DNA from: Mycoplasmopsis anatis
Lineage (GTDB): Bacteria > Bacillota_I > Bacilli_A > Mycoplasmatales > Metamycoplasmataceae
NCBI RefSeq assembly: GCF_900660655.1
Contig: NZ_LR215035.1
Location: 868,001 to 932,000 of the forward strand
Length of the DNA stretch: 64,000 nucleotides
Direction: 5' to 3'
The notes below the pieces were generated by a model. It was not told the origin of the DNA. It saw nothing but the letters and a program-made list of their open reading frames with translations, and made no database searches. Position numbers and translations under genes: made by a program. Shown here in pieces: positions 1 through 16,478 of the stretch (position 1 is the stretch's first letter; every line of letters starts with the position of its first letter).

Positions 1-1418
<1,418 letters not shown>

Positions 1419-1689
1419 AAAGTACAATATTTACCTATTGTTGATGTATTTTAAGACATTTTAATAAATTAAATTTATTAACTCGGTATCAAAACAAATA
1501 AGACATAATCTTTATTTTGTTTAATGATGTCGTTGTTATATTAAAAATGTATAACTATTCAGTTTTCAAAGATCATGAGAGAAAGTTCTCTCAAAACTAG
1601 ATATACGCTAGTGGACTAAAAACATTAGCACATAACATAAAATATTTAGTCATTGTTATCAGTACTTGTTGTACTAAGGTGTACTCCGT
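1419..1689 (-). other. 16S-23S spacer, copy 1, without tRNA
   Basis: The roughly 270-base internal transcribed spacer holds no tRNA cloverleaf, as is usual in mycoplasmas. It contains the 3' arm of the 16S processing stem (1593-1606, complementary to 3215-3228 upstream of the 16S) and the 5' arm of the 23S processing stem (1553-1573). The short inverted repeat around 1578-1592 (GAGAGAAAGTTCTCTC) could form a small hairpin between the two arms. Confidence 0.85.
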
Positions 1690-3198
<1,509 letters not shown>

Positions 3199-3290
3199 AT
3201 TGACTGTCATGTTTGTATATCTAGTTTTCAAAGAACTTTAATTAAGTTGTGCGAAACAATTATAACATAAAAAATTTTTTATTTAATATT
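3199..3290 (-). promoter_or_regulatory. Promoter and leader of rRNA operon copy 1
   Basis: Read on the minus strand there is a clear TATAAT at 3264-3259, about 60 bases upstream of the mature 16S. The -35 region, about 17 bases further up, is only ATTAAA-like and weak. The leader holds the 5' arm of the 16S processing stem (3215-3228). This promoter has no sequence in common with that of copy 2 and lacks its long homopolymer. Confidence 0.55.
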
Positions 3291-3371
3291 TTTTTATTTT
3301 TTATTTTAACAATAAATTTGTTGATTTGTTTGCTATGAAAGTATAGCATAAAAATAAAAAAACAAAATTAT
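3291..3371. other. Short AT-rich spacer between the unknown gene and rRNA promoter 1
   Basis: This gap is almost pure A/T. The only structure seen is an 18-base inverted repeat at 3332-3349 (TGCTAT, six-base loop, ATAGCA). It is not followed by a T-run on either strand, so I do not call it a terminator. It contains a TATACT hexamer on the minus strand that could be a distal -10 element. No gene is visible. Confidence 0.4.
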
Positions 3372-4913
3372 TTAATTAATTTTTTTTATTTTTTTATGAA
3401 TATCTCTAATTATCTTATGATAACTGATATTTTCTTTAATTGAATTTAGTTTAATCGGTTTATATGAATTAAATAAAAAGTTGAATATTTCATTATTTCG
3501 ATAGTTTTCTATATTTTCTATATATGTTTTATCTATTTTATTATTAATAATTATTTGAATAATATCTGTTAAGTATGTATTATTGAATTCAATTTTTTCA
3601 ATAATTTTTGCTAGGATATATTTATTAATATGTTCATTACTTTTTTCGGACTCAAAAACAGTGTCCATAATTATTTTATTTAATTCAATTTTAATTTCTT
3701 CTATTTTATTAATAAAATTATCTAATTTCCCTGAATCATATATTTTATTTAACAATGTTAATGAGTCAATTACCAATTTTTTATCATTCAAATATTCATT
3801 GTTAAGAGTTTGAAATCTAATGAATAAATTATATTGCATGAATATATATTTTATTAATGAATCATCTTCATCATCATTTAACATACCAATTGAAAAATCA
3901 GGTATTCTAAAATCAGCTCTTTCTTCGCAAAATTCAACAAAATTTTTTCATTGAAGTTCTAATATGTCTAAATTACTTATATCCTTTTCACTACTAAAAA
4001 ATATTTTGTTGTTTTTTATAAAATAATTTTTAATAATAAATTCATTATAGTTAAAGAAAACGTTACTTTTTTCATAAGATAAAATTGAATTTATGAAACT
4101 AATAAATGTATTTCAAAGTCCAAATTGAATAAGTTCTTTATAAATTTCTTCTTTTTTCTTAGTGTTAGGGCTATATTCGTCTCATAAATCAGACAAATAT
4201 TTATATTTTTTATTCCTTGCTTTAAAATCATTAAAATCTTTAATAAATTTTTCTGGACTGAAATCAACTATATTATCCCTAATTAGTTCAAGAAACCAAG
4301 TATATAGATTTTCAACTATATCATAAAAATCAATATGTGGTTTATTAGAACGTTTTACAATAAACTTGGAAGTTTTGATATATGGTTCACTGTATAAATA
4401 CCATTTTCTTTTTGTAGTATAAATTGTGGAATATTCATCATCTCTTAAATTCATATAATTAGATAAATAATTGTTTCAACTATGATTTTTTATTTCGTCA
4501 ATTGTTAAGTAGACCTTTTTAAGTATGGTATTCTTATATTTATAAATAATATTTATTTGATATTTTTCATTTGTTTGTTTTGGTATTGAAGAATTAAAAT
4601 TCATTTCTAATAATAAAGAATTAAATTTCTCAATCAGTTCATCAATTTCTTTATTGATTTTAATTTCAATTTTCTCATATGTAAAACCTTCATTTTTAAG
4701 AAGGTGTTGTTTTTCTTTTAATATTAAATTATTATTTTCAAATCTAGGCACTTCTACATTTTTAAAGTTACATGCGAAATATTTTAGAAATTTCATATAA
4801 TCTTTATCTTCTAGTAATACAGAGCTAGTATTTAAAAAATTATTAAAAGTTTTGTCATCTAATTTATTAATTTTTATCTCCTTTGTAAAATTTATAAAAT
4901 AAAAAAAGTCCAT
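3372..4913 (-). CDS. Unknown 513-residue protein encoded between the two rRNA operons
   Basis: This is a single open frame once UGA is read as Trp (three in-frame UGA codons rejoin three shorter frames). The product is about 513 residues, rich in Lys, Asn, Ile and Glu, without a signal peptide, clear membrane segments or any motif I recognise. The C-terminal third is predicted to be mostly helical with many charged residues. The ATG given lies just 10 bases from the 23S processing stem and lacks a Shine-Dalgarno. A much better ribosome site (AAGGAG) lies 28-33 bases inside the frame, six bases before an in-frame ATT at 4871, so the true start may be that ATT. No promoter of its own was found, so read-through from rRNA operon 2 is likely. 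Function unknown. Confidence 0.75.
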
Positions 4914-4923
4914 GACGGACGAA

Positions 4924-4944
4924 ATCTTTGAAAACTGAATAGTT
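4924..4944 (-). other. 3' arm of the 23S rRNA processing stem (copy 2)
   Basis: These 21 bases are the exact complement of 8002-8022 in the 16S-23S spacer. The two arms flank the whole 23S gene and would form a 21-bp helix, the usual substrate for RNase III-type release of pre-23S. The arm lies about 55 bases beyond the mature 3' end and immediately before the unknown gene. Confidence 0.85.
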
Positions 4945-4999
4945 GTTTAATAGTTTATTAAAAAGTCTATAAATTCATCCACTTTTAAACCAATCAATT

Positions 5000-7867
<2,868 letters not shown>

Positions 7868-8138
7868 AAAGTACAATATTTACCTATTGTTGATGTATTT
7901 TAAGACATTTTAATAAATTAAATTTATTAACTCGGTATCAAAACAAATAAGACATAATCTTTATTTTGTTTAATGATGTCGTTGTTATATTAAAAATGTA
8001 TAACTATTCAGTTTTCAAAGATCATGAGAGAAAGTTCTCTCAAAACTAGATATACGCTAGTGGACTAAAAACATTAGCACATAACATAAAATATTTAGTC
8101 ATTGTTATCAGTACTTGTTGTACTAAGGTGTACTCCGT
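7868..8138 (-). other. 16S-23S spacer, copy 2, with rRNA processing stems
   Basis: This spacer, about 270 bases, has no tRNA. Positions 8042-8055 are the exact 14-base complement of 9664-9677 upstream of the 16S gene and form the 16S processing stem. Positions 8002-8022 pair with 4924-4944 downstream of the 23S gene and form the 23S stem. The two stems are separated by only 19 bases, containing a GAGAG/CTCTC hairpin. Confidence 0.85.
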
Positions 8139-9647
<1,509 letters not shown>

Positions 9648-9690
9648 ATTGACTGTCATGTTTGTATATCTAGTTTTCAAAGAACTTTAA

Positions 9691-9770
9691 CACGTTGTTT
9701 ATTCGTGTGTCTAAACTATTATAGCAAAGATTTTTTTTAAACAAAGAAAAAAAAAAAAAAAAAAAAAAAA
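9691..9770 (-). promoter_or_regulatory. Promoter of rRNA operon copy 2 abutting a 24-base homopolymer
   Basis: On the minus strand a TATAAT -10 (9723-9718, preceded by TTTGC) and a TTTGTT -35 (9745-9740) are 16 bases apart. One base further upstream lies an uninterrupted run of 24 T (A at 9747-9770 on the plus strand). That run occupies the place of an UP element. Transcription should start near 9711. Homopolymers of this length change size readily in mycoplasmas, so the strength of this promoter may vary between cells. Confidence 0.7.
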
Positions 9771-9786
9771 TAATAGTTTTATTAAA

Positions 9787-10599
9787 TTAATCTTTTACCA
9801 TATTTAATTTAATAATTTTATTATTTTCTTTATATATAGTATTTAGTTCCATCACAACACCGTTAAACTGTTGTTTGTTTTTTGAAACTTCGAATTTTGA
9901 CGGTTTATCAAATCTCATTTTTTCATATACTGATTCAAAATCTGCACCAATCGCAGAATTACTTGGGCCAGTCATCCCGACGTCTGTAATATATAATGTA
10001 AAATTCGGTAATTTTTTATCGTCATTTGTTTGAACATGCGTGTGTGTGCCACAAACTGCATCTACTTTACCATCAAGATATAATCCTAGTACATTTTTTT
10101 CGCTAGTTGTTTCTGCGTGAAAATCAATAAAATGAAAATCACACTTTTCCTTAAATTTAATAATGTTATCTATTGAATCAAAAAAGTTATCAGCATACTC
10201 TTCGTTTCAAGGAGGTGATAATTTATTAAAAGTAATGCCCATTAATTGAGTTACTCTTAAACTTTTACCATCCACGTCAAAAACTCTCGAACCTTCGCCA
10301 GCATATTGAGGATTAATATTTGCAGGTCTTATAACATCATCATTGTGTATTATTTCTAATATTTCTTTTTTTGCTCAAACATGATTACCTAATGTGAATG
10401 CATTGATTCCTGATTTTTTTAATCTTAAATAATCTTCTTTTACAAATCCTTTTCTCCCAGAAACGTTTTCTGCTTGTGCGATCACAAAATCTATTAAATA
10501 TTCTTTCTTAATGAGAGGAAGAATTTCTTCTACGAATTCAACGCCAGGTTCACCAAAGATATCTCCAATGAATAATAATTTAATTTTTTGATTTGTCAT
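9787..10599 (-). CDS. ymdB: YmdB-family metallophosphoesterase (cyclic-nucleotide phosphodiesterase)
   Basis: The frame, with UGA as Trp, gives 270 residues, the normal size for the TIGR00282/YmdB family. The N-terminus carries the metal-binding LLFIGDIFGEPG (Asp13), followed by an AENVSG segment with the expected Glu and Asn, a GNHV motif near residue 73 and a final GPSNSAIGAD segment. Family members are dinuclear-metal phosphodiesterases acting on 2',3'-cyclic nucleotides; the B. subtilis member affects RNA decay and biofilm decisions. The ATG before TNQKIK was chosen over a TTG nine codons upstream because it fits the family start. The ribosome site is weak (GGGAAA). It follows recA by 49 bases and is probably co-transcribed. 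Confidence 0.88.
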
Positions 10600-10648
10600 T
10601 TTCCCGTTTTCTACACATAAATACAAGTTAATTAAATTATATATTTAT

Positions 10649-11617
10649 TTATACTATTTTGTTTTCGATTTCATTTAATAAATTTTGATCCGATATCAAC
10701 AATTCTCTTAATGTTTTTTTGCCTTGAGCTAAATTTTTGCCTTCGTATGAATACCAGGAACCTTTTTTGATTAGAATATCTTTTTCAACGGCTTCATCAA
10801 TAATTTCTCCAACTTTGTCTATTCCACATGAAAAAATTAATTCAGTATCCATCTTTTTGTATGGAGCTGCTAATTTGTTTTTAACTACTTTAATTTTTAA
10901 CTCATTACCAACAGTATCTTTACCATCAACTATAGGTTGCCCTTTTCTAACATCTAATCTTATCGAAGCATAAAATTTTAATGCTCTACCACCCGTTGTT
11001 GTTTCTGGATTTCCATAACACACACCGACTTTTTCTCTTATTTGGTTAATAAATATAATTGTTGTCTTGTTTTTGTTTGATACTGAAGTTATCTTTCTTA
11101 ATGCTTTTGACATTAATCTTGCCTGTGAACCAATTTGTTGCTCTCTCATATCTCCGTTTAGTTCTGACTCAGGCACCAAAGCTGCTACTGAATCAACAAC
11201 TATTAAATCAATATTTCCTGTCTTGGATAATGTATCAACTATTTCCAATGCTTGCTCTCCAGAATCAGGTTGACTAATTAATAATTTTTCAACATCTACA
11301 CCAATTTTTCTTGCATATACGGGATCTATCGAATGCTCAGCGTCAATAAATGCAGCAATTCCACCTTTCTTTTGTATTTCAGCAACCGCATGAAGACATA
11401 TAGTTGTTTTTCCTGAACTTTCAGGACCATAAATTTCAATAATCCTTCCTTTTGGTCAACCTCCAATACCTAAGATATTATTTAGTTTAAAACTACCTGT
11501 TGAAAATGTGTCAATATCTGCTTGAGGTACATCACCCAAATACATAATTGACTCATTACCGAATTTCTTACTAATTTCTGATATAGCTTCATCAATAATT
11601 TTTTTCTTATCGTTCAT
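10649..11617 (-). CDS. recA: Recombinase RecA
   Basis: This 322-residue protein has the Walker A sequence GPESSGKT at residues 64-71, the Walker [16 protein letters not shown] and the L2-region [24 protein letters not shown]. RecA forms ATP-dependent filaments on single-stranded DNA and drives strand exchange and repair. The start ATG is preceded by an ideal GGAGG seven bases away. The C-terminal tail is short compared with E. coli, as in other mycoplasmas. Its leader closely resembles that of the small Cys-rich gene near 20.2-20.5 kb, which suggests common regulation. Confidence 0.97.
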
Positions 11618-11672
11618 ATAAACCTCCATAATAATATGAATGTCTATTTAGAAGTGAACAAAAAACAAACAA
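11618..11672 (-). promoter_or_regulatory. recA leader and promoter region, shared with the gene near 20.5 kb
   Basis: The minus-strand sequence between the rpsO terminator and the recA ATG aligns with the leader of the Cys-rich gene (20507-20565). Both have a TTTGTT.TTTTTT stretch, GTTCA about 40 bases before the start, an ATTCAT block, and the identical TATGGAGGTTTATATG around the start codon. A T-rich -35/-10 pair cannot be assigned firmly. Both leaders directly follow a terminator. Confidence 0.5.
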
Positions 11673-11681
11673 AATTAATAA

Positions 11682-11699
11682 AAAAGCCTTTCGGCTTTT
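11682..11699 (-). terminator. Intrinsic terminator after rpsO
   Basis: A 7-bp stem (AAAAGCC/GGCTTTT) with a four-base loop directly follows the rpsO stop and runs into T-rich sequence on the minus strand. Confidence 0.9.
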
Positions 11700-11700
11700 A

Positions 11701-11967
11701 TTATTTACGTAAATTAAGTTCTTTAATACATCTATTGTATTCTTCTAAATTTTTTGACTTTAAGTGATCAAGTAATACACGACGTTTGTTAATCTTAGCC
11801 ATAAATCCACGACGTGAGTGTTTGTCTTTTGGATTCTTTAAGAAATGTGGTTTTAATGATTCGATATCTTCGGTTAAAATAGCAATTTGTACAAAAGTGT
11901 TCCCTGTATCTTTTGCGTTTTTTCCGTATTTCTTAACTAATCCTAATTTTGTTTCATTAGAAATCAT
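11701..11967 (-). CDS. rpsO: 30S ribosomal protein S15
   Basis: The product is 88 residues, the usual S15 length, with the conserved DTGNTFVQIAILTEDI helix and the HSRRGFMAKINKRRVLLDHL segment that contacts 16S helices 20-22. S15 is a primary binder of the 30S platform. The ATG has AGGAG seven bases upstream. It is a single-gene unit: it has its own promoter and hairpin leader and a terminator behind it. Confidence 0.97.
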   Translation of the reverse strand: MISNETKLGLVKKYGKNAKDTGNTFVQIAILTEDIESLKPHFLKNPKDKHSRRGFMAKINKRRVLLDHLKSKNLEEYNRCIKELNLRK

Positions 11968-11994
11968 AATTTTTCTCCTATTTATATAAATTAT

Positions 11995-12050
11995 GTTTTA
12001 TCCAAGCAGTAAACTTATTTACCACCTAGTATAAAATTGCAATTAAGAAA
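11995..12050 (-). promoter_or_regulatory. rpsO promoter and leader hairpin (possible S15 autoregulatory site)
   Basis: On the minus strand TATACT (12032-12027) can serve as the -10. The transcript would begin in or close to a 10-bp hairpin (12004-12013 paired with 12018-12027, loop UAAG) that contains three G-U pairs flanked by G-C pairs. S15 is known in several bacteria to repress its own mRNA by binding leader structures with a G-U/G-C motif like its 16S site. The link here is inferred. The hairpin overlaps the putative -10, so the exact start of transcription decides whether it is in the RNA. Confidence 0.4.
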
Positions 12051-12061
12051 ATGCTTATAAA

Positions 12062-12916
12062 TTATATACTATTATCATCAATAATGAAATTTTTTGATTT
12101 GACTATATCTTCTTCAGTTAATTTGTCGTTTTGCGATGTTGTAATTAATCTAATTTCAGAATATATTTTTATTTTGGCTGATAAATTTTTAATGTCTAAT
12201 ACATCAATATCAATTAATTTGAAGTAATTTGTTTTATTTTGACTTATATGTAAAACACAATAATATTGAATTCTATTTACAATTAATGAAGCAACATAAA
12301 TTCCTGGATGGATTTGGGTGATATCGTTATTAATTTTTATTTCTTTTTCAGAAACTATTTCACAACTTAAAAGATACTCCCTTGTTAAAAATGAATTAAG
12401 AAATTTTAATTGTCCATAATTAAGTAATTCTTTTAATTTTCTTGTTCCTATTTTAATATTTTTATATTTAAATAAGTTAATGTCAATAACCTTGATACTT
12501 TGAAAATTATTTTTTAATTTTATAACATCTCACTTCGCAAATTTTCCAAACTTAAAGTCTTGTCCACAAACAATAGATATATTTTGAGAGTTACCAACTA
12601 ACTTATTTATAAATTCATCACCTTCAAGTAATGAAATTTTGCTAAAGTCTAGTTCTACAGCTTTATCAATCTCATTAAATGTACTAAAAATGTACCTCTT
12701 TGCCTCATTATCAGTAAATAGACCATCTTTCATTTTTGCCATATTCATGTCATTTTTGAAATATACAAAAACTATTTCTTGATTATTGCTTATTTCTATT
12801 GCTTTCTTTAATAGTTGATAATGTCCTAAATGAAAAGATTCAAAGGCACCAATTACATAAATTATGTTATTTCTTGGTTGTCAATTATTTAAATCATAAA
12901 TTTCTAATGGTTTCAT
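12062..12916 (-). CDS. ribF: FAD synthetase / riboflavin kinase, RibF type
   Basis: The rejoined frame gives 284 residues. The N-terminal nucleotidyltransferase signature GAFESFHLGHY (HLGH at 29-32) and the later CGQDFKFGK segment match the FMN adenylyltransferase half of RibF. The C-terminal part retains only a loose version of the flavokinase barrel (PGIYVASLIVN..YYCVLHI near residue 205), so kinase activity is uncertain from sequence. The enzyme makes FAD from riboflavin via FMN. It begins one base after the stop of the upstream HAD gene and is clearly in its operon. Confidence 0.85.
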
Positions 12917-12917
12917 T

Positions 12918-13730
12918 TTATATTAATTTTAATTCTTTAAGTTTTAAATATGCACCATCATATTCACAATCTAGCGTTATATCGGTTGCTATATTTTTAA
13001 TTCTTCAACTAGCTCTCTCCATCGCAACACCATAAACCGCATCTCGAATCATTTCAAAATCATTTGAAGAATCACCAAAAGCAATTAAATTATCATTTGA
13101 AAATCCAATTTTTCTAGTTAATAACTTCAATGTTGAACTTTTCGTAATTTTTTTGGGACCTATAAAAATTCCTCTGCTTCATGTTGAATTGATTTCCATA
13201 TCTAAATCATTATCTTTAATAAATTTATCAATTAAATCAGCTTTTTTAGAAATTTCATTTCCACTAAGAGTAATTACATATATTCTATTATCAATTATTT
13301 TGTTAAAGTCTAATTTATCATATTTGCTTATATTTGGTCTAATAAATCAAGTGTCTAAATTAGTATTTTCTGAATAATAAGATTTATTAATGTCTGTAAT
13401 TATAAAATTACAATCATCACTATAAAATTCATCATATAGCTTTTTAACTTCATTTAATTTCATACCAATTTCATAAATCATTTCATTCTTATTACAATCT
13501 AAAATAAATGATCCATTAGCTCCTATGAAATAATCAGGTTTAAGTTGTTCTAGAAAATCACCTATTGTAGAAAATTCTCTTGCTGTAGCTAAAATTGAAA
13601 CGATATTATTTTTTTTAAGTAATGAAAATAGTTCAATAGTTTTCTCGCTAAATTTTGTGTTACCGTTCGGAAGAATAGTTCCATCAATGTCAAAAGCTGC
13701 ACATTTTATAATATCTTTTAGATTTTTCAT
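12918..13730 (-). CDS. Cof-type HAD-superfamily phosphatase
   Basis: The 270-residue product begins with the HAD motif I AAFDIDGTI, has the motif II Thr region SILATAREF, the Cof-like GANGSFI segment, and a C-terminal motif IV ending in a FGDSSND-like stretch. These Mg-dependent hydrolases act on sugar phosphates, flavin phosphates or pyridoxal phosphate; since the next gene is ribF, an FMN-type substrate is a possibility but only an inference. The start is supported by GAGGTG. It is one of four Cof-type genes in this window. Confidence 0.88.
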
Positions 13731-13753
13731 AACACCTCACTTTGGGATATAAA

Positions 13754-14596
13754 TTATATCCTATTAGGAAAGATCTTTTTAACAATAAGAGTATTATTCT
13801 CAATTTTTCCCACACCACCGATTTGGCTAGTGTCTATGTTAATAAGTAAAACGATTTCTTGATCATCTAGTTTTATATCTTTTAATGGATTACCATTCAT
13901 TAAATATTTTCTCTGATTTTGATTATATTTGAAAATTGGTAATTTTAGTATTTCGGTATAGTCAATTTTTAAATATTCTAAATTTTGAAGCATTTCTAAC
14001 TTTAAATCACCTATTCCTATTCTATTTAGTGATGTCATGGTTGAAAAACTACCGCACATTATACCTAAATCATATATTAAACTTCTAATATAACAACCTT
14101 CAGATACATTAAAATATATTTTATATGTTTGTTTTTCCAAATTAAAATCTATCAATTTATAGTCTAAAATTTTTATTTCCTGATCATTTATTTCAAAATT
14201 TACATCTTTTCTAGCCAATTCATATGCTCTAACACCATTAATTTTCTTTGCTGAAAATTTTGGGGGAATTTGTTTAGTGGTTTTGGATAGTTTTTTTAAG
14301 TTTTCCTTTAAAACTTCTTCTGTTACTTTAATGCCTGACTTATTTATAATTTTTCCTAGAATATCATATGTGTCAGTCTCAAACCCGAATGTTGCTTCGA
14401 CAATATATTCTTTTGTTTTATTTGGAATATATTCCAAAAGCTTAGTATCATCATCAGTAGCCACAAGCAATAAACCTTCAGCAAGTGGGTCTAAAGTACC
14501 ATTGTGTCCAATTTTTTTAATTTTGTTTTCTTTTTTAAAATTGCTAATTGCACCAAATGAGCTTATCCCACTTTTTTTATGTAGTAAAAAAAACAT
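13754..14596 (-). CDS. truB: tRNA pseudouridine(55) synthase TruB
   Basis: The 280-residue protein starts FFLLHKKSGISSFGAI and carries GHNGTLDPLAEGLL with catalytic Asp36, then the KEYIVEATFG and FNVSEGCYIRSLIYDLG segments typical of TruB. It makes pseudouridine at position 55 in the T-loop of tRNAs. Shine-Dalgarno AAGGAG is five bases before ATG. It is followed after 23 bases by the HAD-ribF pair, so the three are probably one transcript. Confidence 0.96.
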   Translation of the reverse strand: MFFLLHKKSGISSFGAISNFKKENKIKKIGHNGTLDPLAEGLLLVATDDDTKLLEYIPNKTKEYIVEATFGFETDTYDILGKIINKSGIKVTEEVLKENLKKLSKTTKQIPPKFSAKKINGVRAYELARKDVNFEINDQEIKILDYKLIDFNLEKQTYKIYFNVSEGCYIRSLIYDLGIMCGSFSTMTSLNRIGIGDLKLEMLQNLEYLKIDYTEILKLPIFKYNQNQRKYLMNGNPLKDIKLDDQEIVLLINIDTSQIGGVGKIENNTLIVKKIFPNRI

Positions 14597-14628
14597 ATTC
14601 TCCTTTTAATTATATATATTATAAAGAA

Positions 14629-14648
14629 AACCACCAGATTTGGTGGTT
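14629..14648 (-). terminator. Terminator of the secY-rplQ operon
   Basis: An 8-bp perfect stem (AACCACCA/TGGTGGTT) with an AATC loop is followed by TTCTTT on the minus strand, 31 bases after rplQ. Confidence 0.88.
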
Positions 14649-14679
14649 AGCATTTCTATAAAATTTATAAAATTTTTAA

Positions 14680-15042
14680 TTAAACTAATTCAATGATTGC
14701 CATACGTGTATTATCACCTAAACGTGTAGGTAATTTGATAATTCTTGTGTATCCACCATTTCTTTCTTGGTATTTAGGTGCGATATTTGAAAATAAATGT
14801 GTAAGGACTTCGACGTTTTCTTTTGTTTTAATTGGACGTAAATAAGCAGCAACTGCACGACGATTTGCTAATGTTGGGTTTTTAGCTTTTTGGATCATTT
14901 TTTCAGCGTGTTTACGTAATTCTTTTGCTCTTGTTAAAGTTGTTGTTATTCTTCCATTAGCAAATAATTCACTTGTTAATGAACGCATAACTCCATTTCT
15001 TCATTTAGTATCACGTGAGTAAATTTGTTTTGGGTTAGCCAT
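14680..15042 (-). CDS. rplQ: 50S ribosomal protein L17
   Basis: The 120-residue protein starts [13 protein letters not shown] and contains [31 protein letters not shown], typical L17 that lines the exit-tunnel side of the 50S. Its ATG overlaps the rpoA stop in TAATG, so translation is coupled. It is the last gene of the cluster before a terminator. Confidence 0.97.
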
Positions 15043-16052
15043 TATTCATCTCCTTTTTTAAGTGTAAATCCAAACTCTTGAAGTTTTTGTACTATTTCTT
15101 CTAATGATTTTTTACCTAAGTTCTTTGTTTGTTCCAATTCATCATATGTCATTTCGATAATATCTGAAACTTTTGTTTTGTTTATTCTTCTTAATGCATT
15201 TAATGAACGTACAGAAAGATTTAGTTGGTTAATATCAAGATCTGTTTCGTTTTCTTGTGGTTCTTCTTCAACTTCATCAGCAAAAACATCTACTTTCATT
15301 TCATCAGTATTTCCAATAACCATAAAATGTGCTATTAAAATTTCTGACGCTTGTTTAATAGCTTGTTCTGCTTTTACAGTACCATCAGTAATCAATGTAA
15401 AATCAAGTCTTTCTTCAACTTTAGCACTAGATGAGTTTAATTCTTCAACTTTATAGTTAACAAGTTTGATTGGTGAGAATTTAGAATCAACAGCAATAAA
15501 TTTACCTTTTTTAATTTTAGAATTAGCTGCTAATTCTCCTTCTAATTTATTAACAATTAATTTATTTTCTTCACTAGATAAGAAACCACGACCTGGTCTA
15601 ATAAACATTTCAATTTTTAATGAGTTAGCTGCACTAACATCAGCAATATGAATATTATGGTCGATGATTTCAACATTTGGATTATCAACTACTGTTAAAT
15701 ATCTAGATGTAATTTCTCCAACTTCATCTGCTTTAAGCTCAACTTTAATAATTTCATCGTCATTAACTAATTCTGAATCATATTTGAATCTAACTTCTCT
15801 TAAATTCATGATTAATGATGGAACATCTTCTACAACACCAGGAATACCTTGGAACTCATGATTAACACCTTCGATTTTAATACAAAATGGTGCTAATGAA
15901 GTAATATTAGATAATAATACTCTTCTTAACGCCACTCCAAGGGTATTACCAAATCCTCTTTCCAATGGTTGTAAACTAAATGTAGTTTCAAAGTCGCTTA
16001 CTTTGTTTAATGAAGGAACTTTAAGATAATCTAATCTTTTCATCTTTTCCAT
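15042..16052 (-). CDS. rpoA: RNA polymerase subunit alpha
   Basis: The 336-residue protein has the N-terminal dimerisation domain (LERGFGNTLGVALRRVLLSNI, GVVEDVPSLIMNLREV) and a C-terminal helix-hairpin-helix domain (LNLSVRSLNALRRINKTKVSDIIEM, residues about 262-325) joined by an acidic linker. Two closely spaced Met codons (residues 1 and 4) are both possible starts. The presence of a full C-terminal domain means UP-element recognition is possible, which is relevant to the T-tract at the second rRNA promoter. Confidence 0.97.
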   Translation of the reverse strand: MEKMKRLDYLKVPSLNKVSDFETTFSLQPLERGFGNTLGVALRRVLLSNITSLAPFCIKIEGVNHEFQGIPGVVEDVPSLIMNLREVRFKYDSELVNDDEIIKVELKADEVGEITSRYLTVVDNPNVEIIDHNIHIADVSAANSLKIEMFIRPGRGFLSSEENKLIVNKLEGELAANSKIKKGKFIAVDSKFSPIKLVNYKVEELNSSSAKVEERLDFTLITDGTVKAEQAIKQASEILIAHFMVIGNTDEMKVDVFADEVEEEPQENETDLDINQLNLSVRSLNALRRINKTKVSDIIEMTYDELEQTKNLGKKSLEEIVQKLQEFGFTLKKGDE

Positions 16053-16091
16053 TTAAGATACCTACTTTCTTATCATTAATAATAGTACTTT

Positions 16092-16475
16092 TTACTTCTT
16101 AGCACGTTTTAGAATACGTTTAGGAGGTCTTGTCCCGTTGTGTGGAACAGGTGTAACATCCTTGATCTCTGTAACAGTGATACCTGAAACTTCTATTTGT
16201 TTTCTTGCAGCATCTTTACCTGCTCCAAGACCTTTAAGTTCAACTTTAACAGATTTAACACCATGTTCTTTAGCTGCTTCGGCTGCTGCTTGGGCTGCTA
16301 ATCCCGCTGCATAAGGTGTCTTTTTCTTTGTTCCTTTGTAACCAATAGCACCAGCTGATGATCATGCTATAACATTACCTTGTTCATCTGAAAAGGTAAC
16401 AATTGTGTTTTGGTTAGTTGAATGAATATGTGCAATACCTGTTGTAATATTCTTTTTCTTAGTTTTACGAGCCAT
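16092..16475 (-). CDS. rpsK: 30S ribosomal protein S11
   Basis: The 127-residue S11 reads [19 protein letters not shown] at the N-terminus, contains a UGA-encoded Trp in the [13 protein letters not shown] motif, and ends [17 protein letters not shown]. It binds the 16S platform next to the 690 loop. It lies three bases after rpsM and before rpoA, the usual alpha-operon order. Confidence 0.96.
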
Positions 16476-16478
16476 ATA

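Noticed and set aside
1419-1689. tRNA in the 16S-23S spacer, or a 5S rRNA after 23S
   Set aside because: No cloverleaf or 5S-like conserved sequence was found in either spacer or in 4914-5000.
3332-3349. Inverted repeat as a terminator for the unknown gene
   Set aside because: The T-rich stretch is on the wrong side for the minus strand and no T-run follows on the plus strand.
9747-9770. Poly-A run as the scar of a retroposed or mobile element
   Set aside because: There is no target duplication, transposase or other element next to it. It sits exactly at the promoter of the rRNA operon.
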